Positions 35,252 through 45,178 are shown, numbered from the stretch's first letter. The stretch is 64,000 nt of DNA from Pseudomonadota bacterium (GCA_021801025.1 JAJYYK010000002.1:1-64000), one strand, 5' to 3'. Notes: a model not told the origin generated them from the letters alone. Numbers and translations: made by a program.

Positions 35252-36250
35252 TTACCCTTTATCCTTAATTTGCGAATCGGCACACAATTTTTCTGCCGCA
35301 TCAACAATATCGGCAACACGCGGGATACTGCCTGCTTCCAGCGCAGCATTAAATGGCGTCGGCATTTCCAGCCCGGCCACTCGCTGCGGCGGCGCATCCA
35401 GAAAATAAAAACAGCGTTCGGTCAGGCCGGCGACGATTTCGGCGCCAGCACCGGCGAAACATGAATCTTCTTCTACCACCAGCAAACGGTGCGTTTTTTC
35501 CAATGACGCCGCGCAAGTTTCCCAGTCAACGGGGCGCAGACTGCGCAGGTCAATGACCTCAGCCCCGATGCCTTTTTCGGCAAGCTGTTCCGCCGCACGC
35601 AATGACAGATCCAGCATGCGTGAATAGGTCACAATGGTCAGATCATTGCCTTGATGGCATACCTGTGCACGATGCATGGGCGGCGCTTCGAGATTCACAT
35701 CCAGCGAACCCTGACTAAAATAGAGTAATTCATGCTCCAGCATAATGATGGGTTCATCACTACGGATCGCCTGGCGCAGCTGCCAATATGCATCCTGCGG
35801 CGTGGCAGGCACAGCGATACGCAGCCCGGGTACATTCATCAGCATTTGCTCCAAACGCTGGGAGTGTTGCGCCCCCAGCTGTTTGGCCACCCCGCCGGGC
35901 ATGCGCACCACCAGCGGCATGGAGAATTGCCCGCCAGACATGAAAGGAATCTTGGCCGCCATGTTAATGATGGCATCCAGTGCCAGCAGGGCGAAGTTGA
36001 TGGTCATGATCTCCACCACCGGACGCAGCCCCACCAGCGCCGCGCCGACACCCAGACCAGTAAAGCTGCCCTCGGAGATCGGGGTGTCGCGCACCCGCCA
36101 TTCGCCATATTTGGCGTACAACCCCTCAGTCACCCGATAGCTGCCTCCATACAGGGCAACATCCTCACCCAGCACGATCACGGATTCATCGGCTTCCAGA
36201 TCAGCGTCCAGGGCGTGATTCAGCGCCTGCCAGTAATACACTTTTTCGCT
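35252..36250 (-). CDS. Pyruvate/acetoin dehydrogenase E1 beta subunit
   Basis: 332 residues. A transketolase-like beta subunit (DESVIVLGEDVALYGGSYRVTEGLY; RVRDTPISEGSFTGLGVGAA; VIDLRSLRPVDWE). The start at 36250 has GGGGAGG 10 bases upstream and lies 2 bases after the alpha stop. With E1 alpha it would decarboxylate a 2-oxo acid on thiamine diphosphate. No E2 or E3 gene is present in the window, so the pair either shares a dehydrogenase core encoded elsewhere or has a different partner. Confidence 0.9.
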   Translation of the reverse strand, partial: SEKVYYWQALNHALDADLEADESVIVLGEDVALYGGSYRVTEGLYAKYGEWRVRDTPISEGSFTGLGVGAALVGLRPVVEIMTINFALLALDAIINMAAKIPFMSGGQFSMPLVVRMPGGVAKQLGAQHSQRLEQMLMNVPGLRIAVPATPQDAYWQLRQAIRSDEPIIMLEHELLYFSQGSLDVNLEAPPMHRAQVCHQGNDLTIVTYSRMLDLSLRAAEQLAEKGIGAEVIDLRSLRPVDWETCAASLEKTHRLLVVEEDSCFAGAGAEIVAGLTERCFYFLDAPPQRVAGLEMPTPFNAALEAGSIPRVADIVDAAEKLCADSQIKDKG

Positions 36251-36252
36251 CA

Positions 36253-37302
36253 TTAAATCAGCACCTCCCCGTGACGGTTGCAATTCAGCGCCGCTTCAGC
36301 ATCCACCAGTGTGGGTTCGGGACTCTCGCTGGCGAAACGCACGGCCGCTTCCACCACTTCAGCGACTTCTGTTCTGATGGCATCAAGCTGCTGGGAACTG
36401 AGGTGGCCGTTGCTGTCGAGATGCCCTTTCAGGTGTTCGATATTGTCAGGTCCCGCAGCAGCGATCTCCCCAGCACTGGGATAGGTGACAGTTTCGGCAA
36501 TAACCACTTTGACCGGATCCTCATTTTCAAAAGCCTGCAACTCGATTTTTGGACGATAGCTGCCAGGATCGGCCATGGAATGCCCCCTGAAACGATAGGT
36601 CTCAAATTCGAGAAATTGTGGCCCATTGCCGGAACGGACCTGTACCAGCGCCTCCTGCGTGGCGTGATGTACAGCCAGCACATCCATACCATCGATTTTT
36701 CTCGCCGGGATACGATAGGCGCCAGCGCGTTGATGGACCTCCGTCACCGCCGAGTGGCGATGGATTTCCGTACCAATCTGATAGTGGTTGTTCTCGCACA
36801 CGAACAACACCGGCAACTTCCACAGTGCAGCCATGTTCAAGCTTTCGTGGAAAGTCCCCTGGTTCACTGCGCCATCGCCGAAGAAACAAATGACCGCCTC
36901 CGGCAGTTCACGCAAAGCGACAGCATAGGCTATTCCAATGGACACAGGAAAGGTCTCGCCTACGATGGCGTACCCGCCCATGAAGCGTCGCTCACGATCG
37001 AACAGGTGCATGGAACCGCCCATCCCACCGCTACATCCGGTTTTTTTGCCAAACAACTCGGCCATGACCGCATTCGCCGGAATACCACGCACCAGCGCAT
37101 GCACATGTTCACGATAGGTAGAGACGATGTAATCGGCTGGCTCTGCCGCATGCAACACGCCTACCGCCACAGCCTCCTCACCGGGATAAAGATGCAAAAA
37201 CCCAGCGATGTTGCCCTGGCTGTATTCCTGCGCAGCCCGCTCCTCGAAGGCACGCGCCAGCAGCATATCGCGCAACATTTTCCTCAACAAGTCCGGTTCC
37301 AT
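36253..37302 (-). CDS. Pyruvate/acetoin dehydrogenase E1 alpha subunit
   Basis: 349 residues. The thiamine-diphosphate motif GDGAVNQGTFHESLNMAALWKLPVLFVCENN is complete (GDG...NN), and GGMGGSMHL and YRFRGHSMADPG flank the active site and the phosphorylation-loop equivalent. It resembles AcoA/PdhA of two-subunit E1 enzymes, not the single-chain AceE usual in betaproteobacteria. It is the first gene of a three-gene unit with E1 beta and a LOG protein. Confidence 0.9.
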   Translation of the reverse strand: MEPDLLRKMLRDMLLARAFEERAAQEYSQGNIAGFLHLYPGEEAVAVGVLHAAEPADYIVSTYREHVHALVRGIPANAVMAELFGKKTGCSGGMGGSMHLFDRERRFMGGYAIVGETFPVSIGIAYAVALRELPEAVICFFGDGAVNQGTFHESLNMAALWKLPVLFVCENNHYQIGTEIHRHSAVTEVHQRAGAYRIPARKIDGMDVLAVHHATQEALVQVRSGNGPQFLEFETYRFRGHSMADPGSYRPKIELQAFENEDPVKVVIAETVTYPSAGEIAAAGPDNIEHLKGHLDSNGHLSSQQLDAIRTEVAEVVEAAVRFASESPEPTLVDAEAALNCNRHGEVLI

Positions 37303-37399
37303 TTATCTCTCCCGCAAGTTAAAAGGATAGCAAGAAACAAATATGTGCGTCACCAAAATACGAAATTCATACCAAATCTGCTGCAAACCAGCATCCACC

Positions 37400-38797
37400 T
37401 CACCCACCCAGTGCCTGATGCAAAGCCACCATCGCAACTGCCGCCTGAGTATAGGTCACTGCCAGTGTGGTTTGCGCATTATTGAGCACCAGTTCGCTTG
37501 CTAACTGGTCCTGCCGGGGAATATCTCCTGCCTGAAAACGGGCCTGCGCCATGTTGGCATCCAATTGCGCCGCATGCTGAGCGGCCTGCTCGCTGGCCAC
37601 AGATGACAATGCATAATGATAATTTGACAGGGACTGTTCTGCATCGCCCAATGCGCCCAACACCGCCTTGACATAAGCTTGTGCTGCGCTGGCTTGCCGG
37701 GCTTTGGCTGCATGAATTTCTGCCTTGATTTGTCCGCCATCCAGCAGACGCCATGAAATCAGCGGCATAATGGATCCGGTTTGGCTGGTTGACGCCCATA
37801 ATTCTCCCGGTCCCAACGCTTGATAGCCTGCACTGGCCGAAATTGCCAACTGCGGGAACCACGCTGAAGTGGCCACACCAATATCGGCGGTGGCTGCGGC
37901 CAATTGCCGTTCAGCCACACGCACATCAGGACGGCGCTGCAATACTTCTGCACGCTCGCCCACCGGAATGGGGATTAAAACCAGTTGTTCGCCGGGTTGG
38001 TTCAGTAAACCCAATTCGCGTTCCGGCAATTGTCCGCTGAGCACGCCCAAGGATAAGGCCAGCGCACGCAATCGCGCCTGCAACACCGGCACAGCCGACG
38101 CATTGTCTTCGCGTTGCTGTATCAGGGGGTACAGGGTATATAAAGGCACGTCACCGCTTGCTGCACGCTGGCGGAGCAATCCAATTTCCGCATCGAGCGT
38201 GGCGATACTGGCTTGACGTGCGGCAAGCTCAACTTGCTCCCCGCGCAAACTGACATAATCGCGGACTATTTCTGCAATCAAACTTTCGCGCAGGTCTTCC
38301 GCACTCGCAATACTGGCTGCCTGGAGCGCCCTGGCTGACTCGATCCGGCGACGCGTACCGCCGAACAAGTCGATTTCCCAGCTGGCATCAAATTCCGCGT
38401 CATAAATTGTGGCATCGCGTGGAATAATCGGGATTTCAGCCAAAGGCATCAAGCCATTTTCACTTTGGCGCAATTGGTTCACACTGGCTGCGGCTTGCAA
38501 TTGTGGTGCCTGCAAACCCAATGCGGCATCCCGTGCAGCGCGCGCCTGGGCAATGCGTGCCTGTGCCGCCAGCAAATCTGGATTACTGCTTAAAGCCAGA
38601 TCAATCAGCCTGTCCAACTCATGGTCATGCAATCCGTGCCACCACCCCAACTGAGCGGCTTTACCCTGTGCGGCAAAACCGTCTGCCGACCACCCCGTCC
38701 CTGTATTGATTTTTGGCGTATGGTAATCTGGACCCACGGTGCAGCCTGCTAACAGGACAGCGACCATCAACAGGCTTCGCTTGCTCAATTTTGTCAT
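37400..38797 (-). CDS. Outer-membrane efflux lipoprotein of the OprM/NodT type
   Basis: 465 residues from the ATG at 38797, with AAGGA close upstream. The signal peptide ends in a lipobox (VLLAGC), followed by TVGPDYHTP, the standard start of NodT lipoproteins. Two outer-membrane-efflux repeats with long helices follow. It forms the trimeric channel that carries exported compounds across the outer membrane. It is the last gene of a five-gene exporter operon with HlyD, ABC and two permease genes. Confidence 0.9.
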   Translation of the reverse strand: MTKLSKRSLLMVAVLLAGCTVGPDYHTPKINTGTGWSADGFAAQGKAAQLGWWHGLHDHELDRLIDLALSSNPDLLAAQARIAQARAARDAALGLQAPQLQAAASVNQLRQSENGLMPLAEIPIIPRDATIYDAEFDASWEIDLFGGTRRRIESARALQAASIASAEDLRESLIAEIVRDYVSLRGEQVELAARQASIATLDAEIGLLRQRAASGDVPLYTLYPLIQQREDNASAVPVLQARLRALALSLGVLSGQLPERELGLLNQPGEQLVLIPIPVGERAEVLQRRPDVRVAERQLAAATADIGVATSAWFPQLAISASAGYQALGPGELWASTSQTGSIMPLISWRLLDGGQIKAEIHAAKARQASAAQAYVKAVLGALGDAEQSLSNYHYALSSVASEQAAQHAAQLDANMAQARFQAGDIPRQDQLASELVLNNAQTTLAVTYTQAAVAMVALHQALGG

Positions 38798-38814
38798 GAC
38801 GTCCTTCCTTGTGC

Positions 38815-39927
38815 TCATTGTAATCTCCCTCGCACAAACACGGTTGCCGTAGTGAGTGTTATCACCGCAATCACCAATAATGGCCAATCATTCGCCCACA
38901 CCACCGCAGCAGGCAAATCTTTCAGAAAACTGCCTTGCAAGATAATCAGGTAATATTTAAGCGGATTGGCCTGATCCACCCATTGCAAAAAAGCTGGCAT
39001 ATTCTCTACCGGGGTCGCAAATCCAGACATGAGCACACTGGGCACCACCAAAGTAAAAGTGCCCAAAATGGCTTGTTGTTGAGTGTTACACAACGCTGAC
39101 AGCATCAAACCAATCCCGTTGACCGATAATATATACAACAACATGCTAAACAATAGCCCCGCGTAAGACCCCACAAACGGAACCCGGAACAAAAACATGG
39201 CCGCCCCGGTCATCAAAATACCTAATACCATGCCAATCAACAAGGCAGGCACCATTTTGGCGACAATCATTTCTCCAGGTGTGCAAGGCGACACCAGCAA
39301 TTGATCAAACGTCCCCAGTTCCCGTTCGCGCGCAATCGATAATGCCGTCAACAACAGCGTAATGAAGGTCACTAAAATCCCCCCCACACCGGGCACCACA
39401 AACCACTGATAAATCAAATTGGGGTTAAACCAGTGCCGGGTAACTGCCAAATCACTGATGGTCGGTGACGCATTCACCGGTTCCGCGTTCAGACTCGCCA
39501 GAATCTCCGTCAAATAACCCAGCAAAATCTGGTTGGAATTGGCGCGTCGCCCATCCAGAATAATTTGCAATTGAACTGACCGTCCTGCCGCCTCGTCACT
39601 GGAAGCCGTATTGGGAATCACAATCGCCGCCATCACCTGTCTGGTTGCAATCAGCTGCCGAATGGCCTTCTCGCTGTACACCGGATACATCTGGTGCACA
39701 AAACCGGCATGAGCCACCCGCTCGACGCACAAACGGGACCATGCACCATTGTCCTGGTTATACACAGCGATGTCGGCACGCGTCAATTCCAGCGTGGCAG
39801 CAAAAGAAAACACCACCAATTGCGCCAGTGGCGGCACGATCAGCAGTATGCGACTTTTTGGATCGCGCAATATACTGAGCAATTCCTTGATGATCAGCGC
39901 ACGCATTGCCGGTGAAAACCATGTCAT
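38815..39927 (-). CDS. ABC-2 type exporter permease (YbhR-like), second subunit
   Basis: 370 residues with an N-terminal membrane segment (LLIVPPLAQLVVFSFAA), a large periplasmic domain and five further segments towards the C-terminus (ABC2_membrane_3 type). The opening (MRALIIKELLSILRDPKSR) is the amphipathic start shared with its neighbour. It forms a heterodimeric pore with the product of 39934-41064. It starts 6 bases after that gene. Confidence 0.88.
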   Translation of the reverse strand: MTWFSPAMRALIIKELLSILRDPKSRILLIVPPLAQLVVFSFAATLELTRADIAVYNQDNGAWSRLCVERVAHAGFVHQMYPVYSEKAIRQLIATRQVMAAIVIPNTASSDEAAGRSVQLQIILDGRRANSNQILLGYLTEILASLNAEPVNASPTISDLAVTRHWFNPNLIYQWFVVPGVGGILVTFITLLLTALSIARERELGTFDQLLVSPCTPGEMIVAKMVPALLIGMVLGILMTGAAMFLFRVPFVGSYAGLLFSMLLYILSVNGIGLMLSALCNTQQQAILGTFTLVVPSVLMSGFATPVENMPAFLQWVDQANPLKYYLIILQGSFLKDLPAAVVWANDWPLLVIAVITLTTATVFVRGRLQ

Positions 39928-39933
39928 GGTGTT

Positions 39934-41064
39934 TTATGCCTCCAGCGATTTGTGCAGTTTGCGCCGCGCAATGAAAAAAAACACCGCACCCAAACCCAAC
40001 ATGCCCAGCATATTCGGTAGCAGCAGCGGCCACACATCGCCCACCAGAAACAGGGTTTGTAAAGAAGCGACAAAATAGCGCGCCGGCACCAAATGCGTAA
40101 ACATACGCACCGGCCAGGGCATGGAATCAATTTCAAACAGAAAGCCAGACAACATGAAGGCCGGCAAATAACCGGTAATCAATGCGAATTGGGAAGCAAT
40201 AAACTGATTTTTACTTAACACCGAAATCAGCAAACCCTGGCCCAATGCGGGGATCAAAAACAAACTGGTGGTCAACAGCAAAGCCCACCACGAACCGCGT
40301 AGCGGCACTTCAAACACCGTAATGGACAACAGGGTGGCAATCATCATCGCCACCAGACCCAACACAAAATACGGCAACAGTTTTCCCAGCAGAATTTCCA
40401 CCACCGACACGGATGTGGACATCAACGCCTCCATGGTACCCCGCTCCCATTCGCGCGCCACCACCAGCGCCGTCAACAAAGTGCCGATAATCGTCATCAC
40501 CACTGCCAACGCGCCCGGCACCAGAAAATGACGGCTGTCAATGGCTTGATTGAACCAGAAGCGGGGCACCCACACTGGAACGGAAACTGTTTGCTTTTCA
40601 TCGTTCGCCAACCATTCTGCCAGCACATTTTGGGCGTAGACGGCAACAAAATTGGCGGTATTGGGTTGTGAGCCGTCCGTGATCACCTGTATCAGGCCGC
40701 CACGCAGTCTGGGTGAAGCCAGACGCTGATCAAAATCCGGCGGAATCACCACAAATCCGCGCAATGTTCCCGCAACCAGTTTGGGCACCACCTCGCGCCG
40801 GTCTCGCGCCGGGGTAACCAGGAAATAACGTGTGCCGGAAAAAGCCGCCGCCAAAGATTGTGCTGACGCGTCATTCGACTCCAGCACCACACCTATGGGC
40901 ACTTGCCGAATATCCAGCGAGACCGCATAAGCAAACAAAAACAGAATAATAATCGGCAACACCACTGCGATCAGCAGCGTAGAGGGATCGCGCAAAATTT
41001 GCAGTGTTTCCTTGCGCATCAAAGCGGCAAGGCGCACAAATGAAAAAGTGGTCACGTCCCTCAT
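39934..41064 (-). CDS. ABC-2 type exporter permease (YbhS-like), first subunit
   Basis: 376 residues. I take the ATG at 41064 (RLAALMRKETLQILRDPSTLL follows), five bases after the ABC gene; a longer frame reaching 41232 lies over the ABC gene and has no permease features. The layout of one N-terminal segment, a periplasmic domain and five C-terminal segments matches its neighbour. Block REWERGTMEALM is the family's coupling region. It acts in the inner membrane. Confidence 0.88.
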   Translation of the reverse strand: MRDVTTFSFVRLAALMRKETLQILRDPSTLLIAVVLPIIILFLFAYAVSLDIRQVPIGVVLESNDASAQSLAAAFSGTRYFLVTPARDRREVVPKLVAGTLRGFVVIPPDFDQRLASPRLRGGLIQVITDGSQPNTANFVAVYAQNVLAEWLANDEKQTVSVPVWVPRFWFNQAIDSRHFLVPGALAVVMTIIGTLLTALVVAREWERGTMEALMSTSVSVVEILLGKLLPYFVLGLVAMMIATLLSITVFEVPLRGSWWALLLTTSLFLIPALGQGLLISVLSKNQFIASQFALITGYLPAFMLSGFLFEIDSMPWPVRMFTHLVPARYFVASLQTLFLVGDVWPLLLPNMLGMLGLGAVFFFIARRKLHKSLEA

Positions 41065-41069
41065 GACCG

Positions 41070-42818
41070 CTATACCGGTTGCTGCGGTGATTGCGCAGTC
41101 TGGATAAGATGAATAAAGGCTTGTTCCATGGTGGGATCGGGCACTTCCGCCGTCACCGCACTGCGTTTGAGCGCGTCCGGCGTATCCAGTGCAATCACTT
41201 TCGCTTGCAGCATCAAGGCCACGCGATCGCAATATTCCGCCTCTTCCATAAAATGCGTGGTCACCAGGATGGTCACGCCTTTACGCACCAGGCCATTGAT
41301 GTGTGTCCAGAATTCGCGCCGCGTCAACGGATCCACACCCGAAGTCGGCTCATCCAGAAACAGCACTGCCGGACGGTGCATCAATGCACATGCCAGCGCC
41401 AACCGTTGCCGGGTACCCAAAGGCAGGCTTTCCGGTTCCGCATTCAAATAGGGGGACAACTGAAACAGCTCAACCATCTCATCGATGCGTGTGCGTTGCA
41501 AGGCGGTATTCAGACCATAGGCCCCAGCGAAAAATTGCAGGTTTTGCTTGACCGACAACAACCCGTATAAAGAAAACTTCTGTGCCATATAACCGATTTG
41601 GCGCTTGGCTGCACTGCCCGCATGGCGCAAATCAATGTCCATCACCCGCGCTTCGCCAGAGGTGGGTTTGAGCAACCCGCACAGCATACGAAACGTGGTT
41701 GACTTTCCCGCGCCATTCGGCCCCAGCAAACCAAAAATTTCACCTTGGCGTATGGTGAATGTCACATGATCCGTTGCGACAAAAGAACCGAATTGACAAG
41801 TCAGATCATGACATTCAACCGGACTGCAAGCCAAATCCTGTATCATGTCAAAACGTTCTGCCAATGCCGATCTTCCCCCGCTTCCACCACCCAGCAAATC
41901 GATAAACGCGTCTTCAAAACGTGGCGCAATGGGTTCGATTTGCGCGGCATTGCTTTGCGTGAACTGGTTCAATTCTGCCAAATCATGCCCCGCACGCAGC
42001 ACCACACGCAAACTGTCGCCCTGGATCGCTCCATCGCACACGGAAGGCAAATCCAGCGCATGCATCAATAACTGGCGCCGGTCCGTGGCAAACCCACTCA
42101 AACGGAAACAACGTCCCTGCAAACGTTTCGTCAGAATGGACGGCGCACCGTCATAGGCGATCTGTCCATGATTGAGCAGAATTACTGATTCACACCGCTC
42201 TGCTTCATCCAGATAAGCGGTGGACCAAATGACGGCCATGCCCTCCGTTGTAAGCGCTTGCACCATGCGCCATAATTCCTGGCGGCTTACCGGATCAACC
42301 CCCACACCGGGCTCATCCAGCAACAACACTTTGGGTTTACCCATCAAGGCACAAGCCAAACCCAGCTTTTGCTTCATCCCCCCTGACAAACGACCTGCCA
42401 GACGGTCCGTAAAGGGCCCCAAACTGGTAAAACTCAACAAACGTTCAAACAGTGCGGCTTGTTCACCAGGCGGCACTGCACGCAACTGCGCATACAGGTT
42501 CAGATTTTCCAGCACGCTTAAGTCTTCATACAATCCAAAACGTTGTGGCATGTAACCCGTCACGGCATGAATCTGTTCCGGCGCAGTCACGCTGTCATAT
42601 CCCGCCACCAGAATTTGTCCATTGTCTGGTGTGAGCAGTGCGGCCAACAAACGCAACAGCGTAGTTTTCCCTGCCCCATCCGGCCCCACAATCCCCGTGA
42701 GATGCCCATACTTCACTTGAGCTGAAATGGCTTGCAGCGCGACAGTTGTACCAAAATGCTTACTGACTGCAGTGATTTCTATCGCAGGTGGCTGTTCGGT
42801 CTGATGATCAGGATTCAT
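41070..42818 (-). CDS. Tandem ABC-2 exporter ATPase (YbhF-like, two nucleotide-binding domains)
   Basis: 582 residues with two ATP-binding domains in one chain. The first has GPDGAGKTT (about 43-51), signature LSGGMKQKLGLACALM and Walker B KVLLLDEPGVGVD. The second has GPNGAGKST (about 352-360), LPLGTRQRLALACALM in place of the usual LSGG, and AVLFLDEPTSGVD. The second signature is thus degenerate (LPLGT), as in YbhF. It powers export by the two permeases downstream. Confidence 0.92.
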   Translation of the reverse strand: MNPDHQTEQPPAIEITAVSKHFGTTVALQAISAQVKYGHLTGIVGPDGAGKTTLLRLLAALLTPDNGQILVAGYDSVTAPEQIHAVTGYMPQRFGLYEDLSVLENLNLYAQLRAVPPGEQAALFERLLSFTSLGPFTDRLAGRLSGGMKQKLGLACALMGKPKVLLLDEPGVGVDPVSRQELWRMVQALTTEGMAVIWSTAYLDEAERCESVILLNHGQIAYDGAPSILTKRLQGRCFRLSGFATDRRQLLMHALDLPSVCDGAIQGDSLRVVLRAGHDLAELNQFTQSNAAQIEPIAPRFEDAFIDLLGGGSGGRSALAERFDMIQDLACSPVECHDLTCQFGSFVATDHVTFTIRQGEIFGLLGPNGAGKSTTFRMLCGLLKPTSGEARVMDIDLRHAGSAAKRQIGYMAQKFSLYGLLSVKQNLQFFAGAYGLNTALQRTRIDEMVELFQLSPYLNAEPESLPLGTRQRLALACALMHRPAVLFLDEPTSGVDPLTRREFWTHINGLVRKGVTILVTTHFMEEAEYCDRVALMLQAKVIALDTPDALKRSAVTAEVPDPTMEQAFIHLIQTAQSPQQPV

Positions 42819-42840
42819 TTAAATGTAATTCCGCGCAAGT

Positions 42841-43824
42841 TCAGGAGGCAAACCTGACTGTCACCGGCATCCCTTGACGCAAATGCTCATCAGGGTGATC
42901 GATCGTGACACGAATACGATAAACCAAATCGGTACGCAAATCCGTCGTTTCTACTGACTTCGGCGTAAACTCAGCCTGCGGCGACACGAAACCCACCGTA
43001 CCGGTATAAACGTGCTGGCTCGAATCCGTGAAAACTTTCACCTGTGTGCCAGGCACCATTTTCCCCAACTCGGTCTCGCGTGCATAAGCGCGCACATAAA
43101 CCGGGGTGATTGCCGTTAAAGTATAAACCGGTGCAACAGGGCTCACCATGCTACCGGGCTCGCGCACGCGCGACAACACAATGGCATCCACCGGCGCGAA
43201 CACACGCGTGTCCGACAAAGCCGTTCGTGCCTGGGCCAAATTTGCCTGCGCCACGGCCAGTTGCGCCACACCCGCATCGATGTCTTCCTGACGCGAACCC
43301 ACCACCATCAAATTCAACTGTTGCCTGGCCGCAGCCAGATTGGCATCTGCCGCATCGCTGGCAGCGTTGGCTGCATCCACAATACGCTGACTCGATGCAC
43401 CATTAGCCAATAAACCGCGTTGACGCGCCGCATCGGCGCGCGCATTTTGATCCGTCGCCACAGCCTGCCGCACAGCCTCTCGTGCTTCAGCCACCTGTTG
43501 CGGGCGGTTGCCGTGATACAACTTGGTCAACTCGGCACGCGCTTGCGCCACATTCGCTTCCGCACCGGCCACCGCTTCCTGAAACGGCACGTCATCCAGA
43601 GTCGCCAGCAATTGCCCGGCATTCACCCTGGCACCCTCATCCACCAACATGGTTTTTAATCGCCCCGATTGGCGAAACGCCAGATCGGTTTCGCGAATAT
43701 CCACATTGCCATATAACACCACTGCGGGTGAAGCGTGTGCATGCAAAACATGCCAGGTGTAAGCCGCAATGACGGCGAGCACCAACAAAACAGGCAACAC
43801 TACCCGTCGTTTATTAAAACTCAT
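42841..43824 (-). CDS. HlyD/EmrA-type periplasmic adaptor (YbhG-like)
   Basis: 327 residues. One N-terminal membrane anchor, then the barrel-sandwich start VVLYGNVDIRETDLAFRQSGRL, a long helical hairpin rich in Ala (AEANVAQARAELTKLY) and a beta-barrel end. ATGs at 43827 and 43824 are possible; GGAGG is 7 bases before the second, which I use. It starts the exporter operon and bridges the inner-membrane ABC complex to the outer-membrane channel at 37400. Confidence 0.88.
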   Translation of the reverse strand: MSFNKRRVVLPVLLVLAVIAAYTWHVLHAHASPAVVLYGNVDIRETDLAFRQSGRLKTMLVDEGARVNAGQLLATLDDVPFQEAVAGAEANVAQARAELTKLYHGNRPQQVAEAREAVRQAVATDQNARADAARQRGLLANGASSQRIVDAANAASDAADANLAAARQQLNLMVVGSRQEDIDAGVAQLAVAQANLAQARTALSDTRVFAPVDAIVLSRVREPGSMVSPVAPVYTLTAITPVYVRAYARETELGKMVPGTQVKVFTDSSQHVYTGTVGFVSPQAEFTPKSVETTDLRTDLVYRIRVTIDHPDEHLRQGMPVTVRFAS

Positions 43825-44028
43825 CATTATCCCTCCATCCGAAATCAATGCACCAATCAAGTCCGGTTTTCAGTTTAAACCCAAAGGTTATCATTCTATT
43901 TCACCCATGAAGACGAACGAGCTGACAAAAAGACGTAAATAATTATTTTATCCATCTCGCTACGCATAAAATCATGCGATGACCAAACCCATGCCACCAC
44001 CACAAAGTTGGGGCGATAACCATTGTCC

Positions 44029-44469
44029 TCATGATGTCTCCTGTTGTTGAGTCTGTATGATGGCAAGCGACTTGCGCCGAAGCGTCCCTGCGAGCTCAGT
44101 CCCTGCTGCTACGGTGTTATAGATGGTGCCAAATTTTTTCACATTCTCATGCAACAGTTCCAGTCGGCGGTCCGTCTCATCGGTATCGACAATCATCTCA
44201 TAGCGGATTGATGCCATCTTCGGCGGATTGTCCTGACGCAAGCCTTCCAGGTGCAATTCAACGCCGCGCAACGAAAAATGCAAAATCGGCATCACCCGCT
44301 CTATACCCTTAAGCATACACGCCGCCACTGCGGCCAACAGCAGTTCTGCAGGGTTGAATGCGTCCGGATTACCAGCCAGATCGGTATCGAGCGTGATCCC
44401 GGCATTCTTGCAGCGCGCCAGACCATGGTGCGCATCCAGACGCGTGGCGGTGATATAATATTCAAGCAT
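44029..44469 (-). CDS. OsmC-family protein lacking the second catalytic Cys
   Basis: 146 residues with the OsmC fold (DAFNPAELLLAAVAACMLKGIERV). The first conserved Cys is present in AACMLK. The second, usually in a '(Y/H)CPVSNT' block, is replaced: the local sequence is KFGTIYNTVAAGT. The classical two-Cys peroxidase cycle is therefore unlikely, and the protein may bind a ligand or need an outside thiol. Neighbours give no firm hint. Confidence 0.82.
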   Translation of the reverse strand: MLEYYITATRLDAHHGLARCKNAGITLDTDLAGNPDAFNPAELLLAAVAACMLKGIERVMPILHFSLRGVELHLEGLRQDNPPKMASIRYEMIVDTDETDRRLELLHENVKKFGTIYNTVAAGTELAGTLRRKSLAIIQTQQQETS

Positions 44470-44517
44470 AATGGTACTCCTTAGAGGAAAATTCCATCTC
44501 TGGCCACTGCAGTGATT

Positions 44518-45108
44518 TCAACCCGATTGTGCCGGCTTGTTTTGATGCGCATAGATCAACACAGCAAAAAACACACCGCCTTGCACAAAACCGAGCAAAG
44601 CTTCAATACTGACAGCCAACATTGCATTCAGTGTTCGGGGAACCCAGTCACCCAAACCCAAAGTGGTAAATAACTCCACTGAAATATACAGCGCAACGCG
44701 AAATGAATGCCCCTGCATGGCCAACAGGTGCTTTGCCATACCCATTCCGTTGTAATCAAACATCTGAAACACCCCGAACAGATGATAAAGCAAAGCAAAA
44801 AACAACAAGGTCACTGCTGTAATTTCCAAATACAAAAACACGATATGCAGCAAGTCAAAATGAATAGAACTGCGTTTACTCGACACATAAAACAACATAA
44901 GATCCAGCAGCATAAAACGGACGATAACGATGTACATCAAGTAAGAAAACAACAAGTTTTCACGATCATGTCCCATGCCCATCAATGGCAACCACCACCA
45001 AGCCACCAACAATGGTGCGAGTGTCAGAGGGATGACAAAGGGAAGAATGGGAATTAAACCCAATCGGGCTTTGGCAACATGCCGTGCAGGCGTACCCCAA
45101 TTTATCAT
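44518..45108 (-). CDS. Ion-channel-like membrane protein (Ion_trans_2 type)
   Basis: 196 residues with about five hydrophobic segments. Near the C-terminus, VELFTTLGLGDWVPRTLNA resembles the potassium-channel pore loop (consensus TTVGYGD); the filter here reads TLGLGD, with Leu replacing Tyr. A membrane segment follows as in two-helix pore domains. No cytoplasmic ligand-binding domain is present. Cation flux through the inner membrane is plausible, but ion preference cannot be stated. Confidence 0.7.
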   Translation of the reverse strand: MINWGTPARHVAKARLGLIPILPFVIPLTLAPLLVAWWWLPLMGMGHDRENLLFSYLMYIVIVRFMLLDLMLFYVSSKRSSIHFDLLHIVFLYLEITAVTLLFFALLYHLFGVFQMFDYNGMGMAKHLLAMQGHSFRVALYISVELFTTLGLGDWVPRTLNAMLAVSIEALLGFVQGGVFFAVLIYAHQNKPAQSG

Positions 45109-45178
45109 GACCTACCCTCGGTAAACATCATTTGTCACCCGGATACCAGCAGAAAAAACATCATCACTTCAGTAAAAA

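Noticed and set aside
36271-37485. A 404-codon plus-strand open frame across the E1 alpha gene
   Set aside because: It lies exactly opposite a gene with complete thiamine-diphosphate motifs, has no domain signature, and is rich in His, Arg and Gln as expected of a shadow frame.
39934-41232. The 432-residue extension of the permease frame
   Set aside because: The first 56 residues overlap the ABC ATPase gene, are not hydrophobic and do not match the family; the start at 41064 does.
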